Source of the DNA: Utricularia gibba
Lineage: Eukaryota; Streptophyta; Magnoliopsida; Lamiales; Lentibulariaceae
DNA: 64,000 nt
Assembly (NCBI GenBank): GCA_002189035.1
Contig: NEEC01000009.1
Location: 1,302,001 to 1,366,000, forward strand
Direction: 5' to 3'
The translations under genes were made by a program, and so were the position numbers. The notes under the pieces were generated by a model, which was not told where the DNA came from, ran no database searches, and saw only the letters and a list, made by a program, of their open reading frames with translations. Shown here one piece after another: positions 48,468-61,276 of this stretch (position 1 is the stretch's first letter; every line of letters begins with the position of its first letter).

Positions 48468-51400
48468 TCATTTGGAGGAAAGCAATTTGTCGATTTCACC
48501 ATTTTGGTTGTACATAGACACCAGCTTTTTTGCATACGATGGGATGTGCTGATCAGCTCTGAGACGATGAAGTGAAGCAAGAAAAGCAAGCATCTTAAAA
48601 TTAAGCATCTAACATTAAGTTTAGTGTAAGAATTTCTGGTGAACTAACCTTTCCTTTCCCCAAGCACGGGTTACATGAATGTAGTTTCGAATTGTGTGGT
48701 AATCCAAGGAGTAACGTGCAAACTCCAGACCCTTGGGACCAATCTTTAACAGAAATATAGCATTCTGGTCACAAGGTCTTGGGCAATATCTTCAAATGAG
48801 TCATAAAACAAACCGTCCTTACCAAATTGAGGATGAAAGCTATCAAGTCACCAATGAGTCTTGGGGCAGGTTGGGACGGACCTTTGCCTTAAGAAAGAAT
48901 GCACATATGTTAGACACTGGGAATCGAACGGTTAACTATTTCATTCGTCAAGATGAAATCAAGAACTGTACCAACAAACATTAGGTACCTAATTTAGCAT
49001 TATCATCTGCCTTGACTGTTTCCATAACAAAGGGACGCCTTGCACCCTAAGAATGATTTACAGTGTCAAGATCATTATGAATGATATTTGGCAGGATATA
49101 CGTGAGATGCAAGTATCTCATAAACCAGATGATGTGCATCCAATTACTGTCAGAAAAGCATACTGGCCTTGAGAATTTCAAGATGAATATCAAACTAGAA
49201 CTGCACTAAGTGTGTTTACCTGACTAGTTGTTGGAGAAAACTCCAAAAGATCCTTCACAAGGCTTAACATCTCCTTCCCACGCTCATTTCTGCCAACAAC
49301 GAAAACTGCTCAGTCACTAAACAAGAAATACAAGCACAGCCCAAGGGCGGTAAGAAAATCTCGAGAATTATCTGAGACTTGAAATCACCTGACAGTGACA
49401 TATTGTGGATGTTGGGACATGCTAACTCCAGCATATTTTGGTACTCCCATGTAACCTATTACCAAGTCCTGAAAATCTTGGTGGTTCAGTTGTCATCTCA
49501 GATATGCTTCATGAACGAGAAACCAAAAGGATGAAACAGTTTAATGCTCACCGCTAGGGCATTGCTGTAGTCGAAACAGCTGTAAGGAAAGAGGGGATAA
49601 AAATAAGAAACAAGGGAACTACAAACTTCCAACAAAACACAACGTGAAAAACAAGTGCTAGTAAATTCCTTATGCTCAAGTAATTACGGCCAAAATGAGA
49701 AGATAAAAAAACATTGAAAAGAATCAAGGGAAGCATCTACAGGGGCAATCTTAATTACAGATTAACATGTTTATCTTTGGTGCATCAGAATCTGGTTTAA
49801 ATCTCCTAAAGAATCCATGAAAATGATAAACAAACATCTAATTAGGTATAAAAGAAGGAAATAGTAACATAAAGTTTCCAATGATGACAATATGTGGTTA
49901 CTTCATATGTCATCTTTTATCTGAAATTGGTGGAAAAAGAAAAAGTTGAGGCCACCTTTTTTAGATCACATGCCACATGACAAACATTTTCAATATTCGC
50001 GTTGAATACAGAGATATTCAGACGCATTTAGGTTCATTATCACATAAGGTTTAGCAGTGTAAGAGAGCAAATGGCTCAAGTTATTATGGAATAATAAGGC
50101 AAGTTTGACATGGAGTATCATACCTGTAACAAGAAGGAGCAATCACATCAGTTAACTCATTTGCTGGGAGGCAGAAATATGGAACCTGATTCCATTTATT
50201 AATGATTTAGAACATAACTAAGGTCAATCTGCCATTAACAACAAAATAACTATGTACCTCCTCAATATGGCCATCTAAATGCTTCAAATGAACCTTTTGA
50301 AAAAATTAAAAAGGTAAGTGCACAAAAGCAGCGGATTCAGTGCTACCAAATACATTTAATGGAAAGTTTCTGTTCATATAGGGAAAGTAATAAAATAAAA
50401 AAATTATATTAGTATTGTAAAAACTGAAATATGTATCGATGCCAGGATAGGGTTGGTCAACCTTGTAATCTTGCATAAATTCATAATGAAGAACAGTTTC
50501 TGGTTCAGTACTGGCTGCTTTTAGAAATTTCTCTAGCCCTTCTCGTGTCCCGTTATCCACTGCATAGAAGCGTTTTTGTCACTGGGTTCGATGCATTCCA
50601 AGACAAGGAATTCAGTCTAATGAATATTACTAGCTTAAATTGAATGTCAAAGAGAACATGCTCAAAAGCTGAAAACTTTCCAATTAGAAACATAACGAAT
50701 GAAAAAGGCAGCTTCTTGAGACTGCTATATGTTGGCTATTACCATACTATGATATTTGTTATTGATCATTGTGAGGGATCTACTATGTGGGGTTTACAGC
50801 TAGTATGGAGGATCACAGGCTAATTCAAAGTTTGACAATAAGAGCGACTTGGAAATTCTAATAATGTTTTATTTTAGAAATTGATAAGCTTCAATGAAAA
50901 CACAGTCGGGGTACAGTAAGCAACTTTCAGACATTAACTAGAGCAAGCATATAGTTACCACAATTAGTTCCAAGAACATAAAGCTTTTCCAGATTCAGGT
51001 ATTTCTCCACCGATCTAAGAGCTGCACTTCAACAAATTATTCTGCATTATAATAGTTCAAGTTAAACATAGCAAACCATTAAGTGTATAGGAAACGTCAA
51101 CTCATAATAATACCTTGCACTTGACAGCCGACACCACAAAATAAAAGGCGTTTGACACCAGCAGCCTGTGAGAATCCAACTAGGTGTTATAGCCAAATGC
51201 TATACCGTTTTTACCTTTATTGGAGAGGATATAAGGATGTGATAGAAGGAAATCAGTTTCGAAAAAACCTTTTGAACTGAAGATGGCCATAGAGAAAAAT
51301 AAAAATATGAACTTGATGACCTCAACTAGTGCCAGTGTGTTGAGGTTTGGAGACAGTGTAGGCTTTACTCCTTTAGCAGCAATAACTTCTTCTGGAGTCC

Positions 51401-52812
51401 TGATTACAGAAAACTTTTGGGTATGTATACTTCAGAAAGCAATAACTAGAGTTATTGAAATAGCAAACCTCGCTAATATTGGTCTGGGTGTGAATCGGTC
51501 TTCTGGATCACTAAGAAGATGTCAAAAAATTAAAAAAGTTGGAAGGGACACAAAATGATGATATGCACGTTTAAAGGGAGGGTAATTGGCACCTCTGAAC
51601 GCAGACAACAGCCTCAACCATGCCAGTTTTCAGCATTTCTACGGCAATTGTTGTCACTATGCCAGTCCACTGAGCCCCTGCAGAGTAATCATGTGAAATT
51701 GGGCATCAAGTTCATACAAGACCATTTTCACTAGACTTTTGTCTATGAAGAAGCCAGACTACATTGTGGGGCTGGCAACATAGCCCCTAATTTAGTTTTC
51801 TTCTAAACCACCAAAAAACCAAAATTACATGACGTTCAGTCAATCAAGCAGTTAGGATTTATTATAAATTTTGAAATTTAGAAACGGTAAATGCAAGTAC
51901 TTGGAAGCTTTTCTGCATGAAAATAATGCCTTGGCTACAAAATAAACTACCAAGGTAACCAAGTTTCAAGCCTCACCAGCAACAGGATCTTTTTTCCGGG
52001 CATAAATTATGTTATCGTAGACTCCCATATAGGTCTCATCCAAGGAATCTGATTTCCTGCCACGTCCATGGACCTCTTGTTCAAGGTCCTAATTTTGTGT
52101 TTCATCATCAACATAAGATCATGATGTTTAGACCTTAAATCTAATAAATCCAAATTCCGACTTTGTGAAATTGGCCCATTTACTGTGTTAAGCAAAGAAG
52201 GATTTTCAGAAGAATATCTCAGTTTCGAAACCACATTGGACAAAAGCAACTGACACGTCATCTTCCCCAAAAAATGAATTCATCTCTAAACAACTCACCT
52301 CGATTCTCGACATGCCATCCCCCAAAAATGCACAAGCATTCTTCACATGAGCGATGTAATAGGTATCACACAGACCACAGCGGCTGCCAAAGAAAGCATA
52401 AGAGCCATAACTATCTCAATCTCACTACCACACTCGACGAATCAGGACACACAATAGCCAAAAAAGATAGATCTTGCATTCAAAACAAGTGATCATGAGA
52501 ATTACCAGAACATGGGACAGTAAAACAATCGACACAGTTGATTAAGAAAAACACCTGCAGTGGTCTTTGGCAGGATACGTGCCACCGGGAGGAATAGGCT
52601 TGGACTTTTGCCTCCAGTCATCTCTCAGCTTCACCGATCTACTACCTTGATCTTCCGCATAATTACAGAAATTAAACATGAACAAAAAAAACTCAAAAAA
52701 AGTACCAAGTGCTGAAGAGGATGATGAAAGAAGAACCAGGTGCTGAAGATGATGATGAGACGCTGGAAACAGAAAAACGACAAGAGGAGAGCACTCCGAA
52801 GGCCGCAGCCAT
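48468..52812 (-). CDS. HCAR: 7-hydroxymethyl chlorophyll a reductase (HCAR), 18 exons
   Basis: Exons 2-18 on the minus strand: 52299-52383, 51977-52088, 51593-51677, 51469-51510, 51321-51399, 51114-51165, 50959-51021, 50462-50559, 50258-50293, 50124-50185, 49552-49579, 49389-49468, 49220-49289, 48989-49046, 48823-48881, 48649-48743 and 48468-48558; phases all agree. Exon 1 ends at 52555 and carries SVKLRDDWRQKSKPIPPGGTYPAKDHC. Cysteines for the Fe-S clusters are seen in DHCSRCGLC, LFCGVGCQVQ, GTNCVDNG and APSCYSCFDY; the protein ends NGEIDKLLSSK. HCAR is an FAD/4Fe-4S plastid enzyme that uses ferredoxin to turn 7-hydroxymethyl chlorophyll a into chlorophyll a. The likely transit peptide (MAAAFGVLSSCRFSVSSVSSSSSAPG, ATG at 52810-52812) is in another frame than SVKLRDDW, so a small intron or frame error near 52690 is needed. 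Confidence 0.93.
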
Positions 52813-53496
52813 GGCAACCACTTTGCAGCCACAGAAAGAGAGAATTCGGATAACATACTGGACATTTCTGCATAAAATAAGACCGTTACGAAAACATGAA
52901 AACATGCCGTTACCATTATTTTATTTCAAATATTATTTTTAATTATCTATTCCAAAAATGTATGTCGCAAATCACAATATTGCATCCACAGCCCAAATGT
53001 TTTTGATTATTGTCTAAATAACCCTATTTGCTTCTGCTTGCTTTCCAGCACGTTTTTCATCGCCGATGTAGCCCAACCGAAAGTTCATGTGGCCCAGCCC
53101 GGTTCATCGATTTCGGAAAGCCCAAATGGTAAATGTGCCCCAGACCAGGTAGACACACGACGTAGCCAATATATTCGATGCGAACCAGCCCACACCCTCT
53201 CATTGGCCCAGACTACTTCCTATATTGGGCTAGGACCAAATCCTTTCACTGATCCAGCCCAACTTGTTTTCGGCCCGACCCACATGAATATAAAATATTA
53301 GCAAATGTCTTGTAATTAACTCTTCTTTTTTTTGCCTTTTTAATTGTTTTATAAATACAGTTGTTCCTCATTTAGCATTTTCCCGGTATTCACTCTCTCC
53401 CTCTCACGTCTCTCTGGTTTTCTGAATCAATCATGGCGCTTTTCTTCAAACAAACTCTTCCAATAACTCCTGGAACCACCAACGCGTCACCGGGAA
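52813..53496. other. Divergent intergenic region, HCAR and 5-phosphatase promoters
   Basis: AT-rich next to HCAR, then a stretch rich in AGCCCA/GGCCCA-like words (53070-53280), a motif class often seen in promoters of housekeeping and ribosomal genes. A TATA-like TATAAATA is at 53350-53357, 140 bases before the 5-phosphatase ATG. Confidence 0.5.
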
Positions 53497-56400
53497 ATGG
53501 AGGACCCCGATGCAGCGGCTCTCGAGGGCCTGTCACACTCGCCGCCGCGCCGGAAAGCGCACTCCTATAGCCAGCAACTGGGGAACCCCATCCTTGGCCA
53601 CCCCAGGCGCCAAAAGAACCATAGCCTGGATGAGACTCTAATTTTCGTTGAAAGAAGTAATGACGGGAGCGTCAATGCTTCCGATGATAATGGTGTTCAC
53701 CGTTACTACGGCTCTGATGGAAGTGAAATTGGTGTTTCGTCTGATTATAATGTGGATTGCAGCCATTCGTTTAGGGAGTGTGGCGATGATGAAAATCGAC
53801 ACCAACCATTGCCGGAGTTTGTTGGGAGCGGCGGAGGCGTTGGCGTATTTAAAGCCCCGACTAGGGCAGCTGTGCACCCCAGTCGTCCACCCTGCCTTGA
53901 GCTCAGGCCCCATCCTCTCAGAGAAACTCAGGTGCTTTATGGCCTTTCATCTTCTTTTTCACATTTGGGGTTGTTTGGTGTTCTCAAGAAAAAAATGTCG
54001 ATCATACAAAACTCTTTGTTTCCTAAATAATTCTATTGTTTTCATGCTTGCTTCAATTAGTCTTATAATGTTGGATCCATTTTTTCAAAGCTCGAACCTC
54101 ACCATGATAGAGTTGCTTGGTTGTAATATGGTAATAAAAAATTATAAGTAGGGGAAATAGGCAAAAAATCATAGCCAACATGGTAGCTGCCTTTAGTTAC
54201 TAATGTGAATCATACACTGTCTGTTTTTTTCTTATGAAAGTTGTCCTAAATTTCATCTACTTAAAAGAGTGGAAAAATCAATTGGGATGATTGAGAGTTT
54301 TGTACCACAAAAAATGCCTTGTTTCTCAATTTCACTTCAGGTATTTGTTCCCTTGCAAATTCCTGAACAGGGTGGGAAGCTCTTGAAGACAATTGTCACT
54401 ACAGAATCACAACTATGGGCTGGGCAAGAGTCTGGTGTAAGAGTTTGGAAATACATAGATGCATACGAGGCTGGAATAGGAAACGCTGGAGCGAGAAAGA
54501 CTCGTAGAGGGGATGAGGACACTTCTCCATTTTATGAGTCGGCTAGCACTCCACCAGTTATGTGCATGCTTGTGGACCACGGGACCAACCTTGTTTGGAG
54601 TGGACATAAAGATGGAAAAATCAGATCTTGGAAGATGGACCAACAATTTGCTGATGATACCGCCTTCAAGGAAGGCTTCTCTTTTCAAGCTCATCGTGGT
54701 CCAGTTCTTTCTATGGCCATCTCTTGTTTTGGTAATTTACTTGATTTTCTTGAGTAAATGCTGTTGGTTTCGAAATACATATTTAAAGCCTGTGATTTCT
54801 TGGGTTACAGGTGATATATGGACTGGTTCTGAGGGTGGCGTCATAAGAGTTTGGCAGTGGGAATCCATCGAGAAGTCAGTTTCTCTTTCACCAGAGGAAA
54901 GGCGTATGGCTGCGCTGTTGTTAGAACGATCTGTGATTGACCTGAAAGCTCTGGTCACTGTGAATGGCGTATGCAGTATTTCATCTTCAGATGTCAAGTG
55001 CTTGTTGTCTGACAGCATCAGAGCCAAAGTTTGGGCTGTTTGCTCTCTATCCTTTTCTCTCTGGTAGGTTGTCAGCCTCCATATTATTTAAAAGTACCTT
55101 CACATATGAAACTGAAAAAAAAAATAATGCTTTCAAATAGAGAAAATGACTACCAGCTTTTTTAGTCATTTTTTCCGAAAAGTTTTGGTTTTTGGTATTG
55201 TCAAACAGCTCAACTAATGGTTCATTTTGTAAAATCTCAGGAATGCTAAGACAAGAGAACTCCTAAAGGTGTTTAACATCGAGGGTCAAATGGAAAATCG
55301 TGTTGACATGCCATCATCTCATGATCATGCAGCAGAAGATGAGATAAATGTGAAGTTTGTCTCCAAGTCAAAAAAAGAAAAATCTCAAGGCTTTTTACAG
55401 AGGTCAAGGAATGCTGTAATGGGAGCTGCAGATGCAGTTCGACGAGCAGCTAAAGGGGCAGGTGCTCTTGTTGAAGAAATAAAAAAAACAGAGGCCATTA
55501 TGCTTGCATCAGATGGCATCATTTGGACAGGGTGCTCCAATGGCTTAATAGTGCACTGGGATGGAAATGGAAATCGTTTGTATGATATCAGCCATCATCC
55601 AAGTGCGATTTTATCCTTTTGCAATCACGGATCTAGAGTATGGGTTGGGTATGCAAGTGGACTGATCCAGGTGTTGGATCTTGAGGGAAATGTAACTTCC
55701 AGTTGGGTTGCTCACAATGAGCCGGTTATTAAAATAGCCATTGGAAACTGTTACATTTTCAGTTTGGCAACTCATGGGGTATAAGGGGCTGGTTCATCTC
55801 TTCTCCATCTCCCATTGATAACATCTTGATAAAGGAACTATCTGAAAGATCAGATATGTACACAAGGCAAGAGAATGTGACGATCTTAGTGGGAACATGG
55901 AACGTTGGACAAGGAAGAGCATCACATAACGCTCTCATGTCATGGTTGGGCTCTGCAGTCTCAGGTGTTGATATTGTTGTTGTTGGCCTTGAAGAAGTTG
56001 AAATGGGAGCCGGCTTTCTAGCTATGTCTGCAGCCAAAGAAACTGTAAGCTCACTAAAAACTACATCATACTACACATCCCAAATCTAATTTGCGGCGGA
56101 GTTTGAAACAAATCTTTGTTTACTATCTTCTTGCACTTCACGTACTAAAGGTGGGAATTTGTGTATTTAGGTAGGACTAGAAGGAAGTTCGGTTGGCCAA
56201 TGGTGGCAAGACCATATTGGCAAGGCCTTGGGCGAAGGATCTACTTTTGAGCGACTAGGGTCAAGGCAACTGGCTGCCTTGTTCATTGCAATCTGGTATC
56301 ATCAAACTTTTGTGCACATCACAAGACATGCAAAACGTTGGCTTCGACAATTTCTTTGAACCATTTCTACAGGGTGCGGAAACATCTTAGACCTGATGTT

Positions 56401-58218
56401 GGTGACTTGGATGTAGCTGCAGTGGCATGTGGGCTAGGTCGTGCTATCGGTAATAAGGTATTCAACTCATTATGGTACCTTCCCTTATTCACAACTCATT
56501 ATTTTGCATATTTTTTTGAACCTGATGGTCAGCTAATTTTGTTTTTACATTTCTAGGGAGGTGTAGGTCTAAGACTAAGGGTGTTCGATCGGTTGATGTG
56601 TTTCACGAATTGCCATTTTGCTGCACACTTGGAAGCAGTTAACCGCCGAAATGCTGATTTTGATCACATATTTCGCACAATGGCGTTCGCCCGATCAACC
56701 AGCAACCATTTCAACAATAATCCTGGTATGTTGGTTTTATATTCAGTGGAAGGTGTTAGTGGTGGTGTAGCTGACATATGTGTTATCCAACGTAGCTGGT
56801 GCTTCTCCTGCGAATCCAGCACTTCGGGGAAATAATGTACGAATTTTGTGATGATGGCTTTTCCCCTTGATTTTCTTGTATTGGCACTAAAGTATGTGAG
56901 CTACAACAGGCAACAATTGCTAATCCTGATGAATGGAGACCTGATCTTGCAGAAGCTGATCTCGTTGTATTCAGTGGTGATTTCAATTATCGTCTCTTTG
57001 GCATAACATACGATGAGGCTCGAGACTTAGTATCACAACGAAGCTTCGATTGGCTTCGAGAAAGAGATCAGCTCAAGGCAGAAATGAAAGCTGGTAAAGT
57101 ATTTCAAGGAATGCGTGAAGCAATCATAACTTTCCCTCCTACTTACAAGTTTGACAAGGGAAAACCAGGACTTGGAGGTTAGTTGGCTCCTTGATTCTCA
57201 CGTATAACATTTCTTGTTTAGCTACTGTTTAAATTGTAGAACAAATCCCATGCGCAAGAGAATAAGCATGCTCTTAATGAGTGACGTTTTAGGCTATGAT
57301 TCTGGTGACAAGAAGAGAATACCTGCATGGTGCGACAGAGTACTATATCGTGACAGTCGGACAGCTCCCACAAAGGATGTCAGCTTAGATTGCCCCGTAA
57401 TAGCCGCAATAGTACAGTACGCCCTGATACTTTGTTATCTCCTTCCTGTTGAATTCATCTCTCCGGCCATGTTTGCTTGATGCTGCACACCTTTAATGCA
57501 GATATGATGCATGCATGGATGTCACGGAGAGTGATCACAAACCAGTACGGTGTAAGCTCACAGTTGACATTGCTCGCGCGGATAAATCAGTGAGAAGACA
57601 GGAGTTTGGGAGGATACTCAACTCCAATGATGCAGTCAGATCCAGCCTCGAAGCTTTGTGCTTTGTACCAGAAGTTAGTATCAGCTCAAACAGGATCACA
57701 CTGCAGAAGCAAGACCTCTTCAACTTGAAAATCACCAACATGAGCGGAAGTGAAATGGTCTACTTTCAAATTGTTTGTGAAGGCGTATCCACAATCAAAG
57801 ATGACCAAGCTGAACCAAACTACCGACCCAGAGCCTCTCTCGGCTTCCCACGCTGGATCGAGGTAGTGCTTTTCCATTAAAGCTGAGCTTATTCTGTGCA
57901 ACCATTGAAAATTACATTCTTTTTTTTGTTTTTCTTGGGTTGATTGACTCACAGGTTATCCCAACGGCGGGGATAATCAGGGCAGATCAGGTGGTGGATG
58001 TGTGCATACGCCACGAGGAAGCACACAAGTCGGAGGAGTCGACTGAGGGTGTCCCTCAGAGCTGGTGGTCGGAAGACACGCACGACAAAGAGCTCATCTT
58101 GTCCGTCGTCGTCAGAGGCGCGTGCTCCTCCCGCGCCAAGACGCACCAGGTGCATGTCCGGCAGTGCTTCTCCGATGGTGCCTTTCAGACTGATCAGACA
58201 AGTAAACATAATGTTTAA
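53497..58218 (+). CDS. Type II inositol polyphosphate 5-phosphatase with WD40 repeats (FRA3/IP5P12-14 type), one apparent frameshift
   Basis: Exons: 53497-53931, 54341-54731, 54811-55063, 55241-56044, 56171-56295, 56373-56457, 56557-56725, 56796-56836, 56910-57177, 57293-57416, 57502-57862 and 57955-58218; about 1106 residues. After a disordered N-terminus ([12 protein letters not shown]) come WD40 repeats ([69 protein letters not shown]). The phosphatase domain has [24 protein letters not shown], the motif [24 protein letters not shown] and VTESDHKPV, followed by an ASH-like C-terminal domain. It removes the 5-phosphate of phosphoinositides or inositol phosphates; FRA3 affects actin and secondary walls in fibres. 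In exon 4, SLATHGG breaks: one more G in GGGG at 55776-55779 gives [13 protein letters not shown]. Confidence 0.94.
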
Positions 58219-58792
58219 GTGATGGCACTGGTACTTGTGTGAACATTTCCTCCTCGAAAAAAGCCGGCTTCACAAAATCGAAATTTAATATGTGCATTTA
58301 ATTATATTATATTTTAAAAATTAGAAGTAAATTTGTAATCATAAATATATTAAAATACAGAAGTGCGTGGGCTCGGGTGGTCCAGCCTCCTAGCCCAGTC
58401 CTGTAACGGGCCGTTATTGAGCCACCATGTTTATTTTTGGGCCTAATTGATGGTCTTGAACTGGCCCATTGTGTAATTATATTAACAAAAATGTGTTGGC
58501 CATTTCAACCCAAATCCAATTGAACGTGGGTAGGGCTTGGTGTCTTAGCAAATTAGGCCCGCTTTCCTTCGAAGGTTTCAGCTTTCCACGTTCTGTTCTG
58601 AACCTGGAGGCTGTAGAACTCCAGAGTTTCTATAGCAATTCATCTATCTGAGTTAGGTTTTCTCGAGCTTTGAATTTGATTTCCGTGGTTTTAGACCCCC
58701 ACTTAATCATCGGGAAGGCGGCCGGAGGGTAACTACGATTCATCGTCTCTGTCGACATTTGGGGAACATTTCTGTCTGTTTCCGTTCACAAA
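58219..58792. other. Region between the 5-phosphatase and RRP36
   Basis: 5-phosphatase 3' UTR, AT-rich DNA, then the RRP36 promoter and leader, which again contains GGCCCA/GCCCA words (58372-58475). No gene seen. Confidence 0.5.
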
Positions 58793-60440
58793 ATGCTGAA
58801 TTTGGAGCCGTCAATCGCAACGTCGAGCAAAGCCGGTTTTGAGGATACTGATATTTCCTCTGAAGAAGTAAAGAGTGCCTTTTGAGTTGTTCGTTCTTGG
58901 TTTTTTGAGTGCCTAACCTATACGTTTGATTGATTATGGACATGCCAGCATATTTAAAAGCTAATTGTTTCGATTTTTCAGGAGAATGAAATTCAACGTC
59001 ATCTTGATGAAGTGACATTTGAAGAGCTCCAGAAAGCTCGGTCTGATGGCTCCGACATGGTTTACCGGAAGCAAAAAGAGGAGAAGAAAAGCAGTCGAGC
59101 AAATAAGAACAGGTAGTTCATATTCATTGAATGTGGCCTTTGTATGTATTTTTCAGTATACATTCGTGATCTTTTAGACCAATGGAGATAAGTTCCAAGA
59201 AGCCCGTCAGCAAATTTAGAGAAGTCATTCAAGTTCCTAAAAAGGTGGGTGCTTTGCCTGTTGTTGCAGTCTTATATAATGCATTGGGGACATCTAGGTA
59301 TCTTGTATTTATCTTTTCAATTTTTTCAGGTGGTGCGGGATCCTCGTTTTGAATCGCTATGTGGTGCATTTGATCCTGATGGGTAATCAGTCGAATGCCC
59401 TCTGCCTTGTTTTTCTTTTTAGTGTCATTTTCAGTGGATGCAGTATAAATTATTTCTATGAGGAATCTTCATTCAACATTCTTGACTTAGGAATGAAGTA
59501 CATTTCATGAAATTGTAGCGTCCTGTTGCAGAGTCATCTGTTCATTCCGTATTGTGTAACTGAGTACAAGCTACAAGTTTCGTGTGATATGCAGTGCCTT
59601 AGACTTATTTAGCTTTCTTTTGGCATCAGGTTCAAGAAAAGGTATAGCTTTATCTATGAGAGCACATTGCCTGCCGAAAAAGAGGTAATTTCAGCGATCT
59701 TTTCTCATAGATTCTATATGTTCTAATTTGGGGTTTGCAACCTACAGGAGCTCAAGAAAAAATTGAAAAAGGTAAAAGATCCTGAGGTGATCAATGAACT
59801 GAAGGGCAAAATCTCGCGAATTGTAAGTTTTTTAAACGTAGCAATCTGATCTCTGAAATTGAAGTCAATCTGAAGGAAGATTCATTTTATCATTTTGAGA
59901 TGCATGTCTGTACTTGTGCACACAGAATAAAGAATTGAAGTCCACAGTCACAAAACGCAGCGAGAAGGATATTTTGGCAGAACACAAGAAGAAAGAGAGG
60001 GAAGCTGCAAAGCAAGGGAAAAAACCTTATTATTTAAAGAAATGTAATCCCCTCTCCTTCCCTTTGAACATGTCATTGTGTCGTGTGTTCCGTGAGGCAT
60101 ATTGCATTACATACTATTCTTCCATTGAATGCAGATGCACCTCTTTATGAACTTTATGCCAACTTGGTAGTGTAGCTTTGTATTGCTGATGAGGACTGAA
60201 TTTTTTTCCCTTGCAGCGGAGCTTCGCAAGCAAAAGCTTGTTGAGAAGTATAACGAACTAAAGGTAAATAAAGTGAAAGTGTGATGAGAAGTTAGTACTT
60301 CTGTTAAATGCATTGTTGGTCACAGTGTGATAACATTGCAGGAATCCGGGAAACTTGAAGCATATGTTGCCAACAAGAGGAGAAAGAACGCCTCAAAGGA
60401 CCATCGTTACATGCCATATAGACGATCCAATGACCAGTAA
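58793..60440 (+). CDS. RRP36: Ribosomal RNA processing protein RRP36 homologue, nine exons, one apparent frameshift
   Basis: Exons: 58793-58867, 58982-59112, 59178-59244, 59330-59382, 59630-59684, 59749-59822, 59926-60043, 60217-60263 and 60342-60440; about 239 residues. Conserved RRP36 pieces are in order: DEVTFEELQKARSDG, RPMEISSKKPVSKFREVI, VVRDPRFESLCGAFDPDGFKKRYSFI, LKKVKDPEVINELK, HKKKEREAAKQGKKPYYLKKSELRKQKLVEKY and KRRKNASKDHRYMPYRRSND. RRP36 is a nucleolar component of the 90S/SSU processome needed for early 35S pre-rRNA cleavages. Exon 6 reads out of frame after the Lys codon: AAAAA at 59758-59762 must be six A bases to give ELKKKLKKVKDPEV; as written a TGA follows at once. Nothing else is disturbed. 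Confidence 0.9.
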
Positions 60441-61276
60441 CAATTTCTGTCCCCGAAACAAAAGCAGCGCTTCATCTTTCTTTCTAGCAATTTTCACTCT
60501 GATGGTAATTCTCCAGTCATGCTTATCTCTAATGAATCCATGCACTTGAGTCATGATCTGCCAATGCCTTCCAATCGTGCTTGTGTTGTTTTTTGTCTCC
60601 TAAATCAGTCATACTATCCAAATTTGACTTAACTGGAAGCTGATGAATGAAAGAGAGAGAGAGCATTCACTTTCAGAGAAGCATACCCTTGTCATTGAGA
60701 TAAGCGCTTGGTTCACTAGGTGCATCCTCATGGGAAGAATGTTCATGCAGAGGACACATACATAATTGCAACTTCCTTGATAAAATGAGACATTTTCCCC
60801 TGCATTTGTCTAGCATTCCCTCGACATATGGCTTCCAAATTTTTTTTAAACGAAGTCGTTTTTTTCTTTTCCATTTTTCGAACTGTGAGCAGTTCAGTTG
60901 ACTAATCATCACTCTTTAGTATAAAAAAAATCTACAATTTATTGGTTCAGGTGCGGCTTGCTCTCTCGGACAAGGAGCCAATAAGGTACTGGATTCATTC
61001 ATCAAAACCCTGGTTCGAAAACATTCGGGGGAACTTTGTGGATGATGTCTGAACTTTAGATACAAAGTCAACGTAATGGATGCAAAGTTAACCGCTGACG
61101 TTGCTTGTGTTCTTGCTTCTGGATGCATTTTATCCTGACATGCTTTATTTAAAAGGAGGCTATGCAAAAGATATTTATGTCGGCACACCAGGCACACGGT
61201 ATATGAACTGGTATCCTGTACCTGTGCAGCACAGGCGATAACTATACAATCGCAGTGACCGGGATGCAACCCAAGA
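60441..61276. other. Region between convergent RRP36 and polygalacturonase genes
   Basis: No gene recognised. Minus frames at 60673-60912 and 60916-61350 are open but without family resemblance; the second overlaps the polygalacturonase last exon in another frame. Confidence 0.55.
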
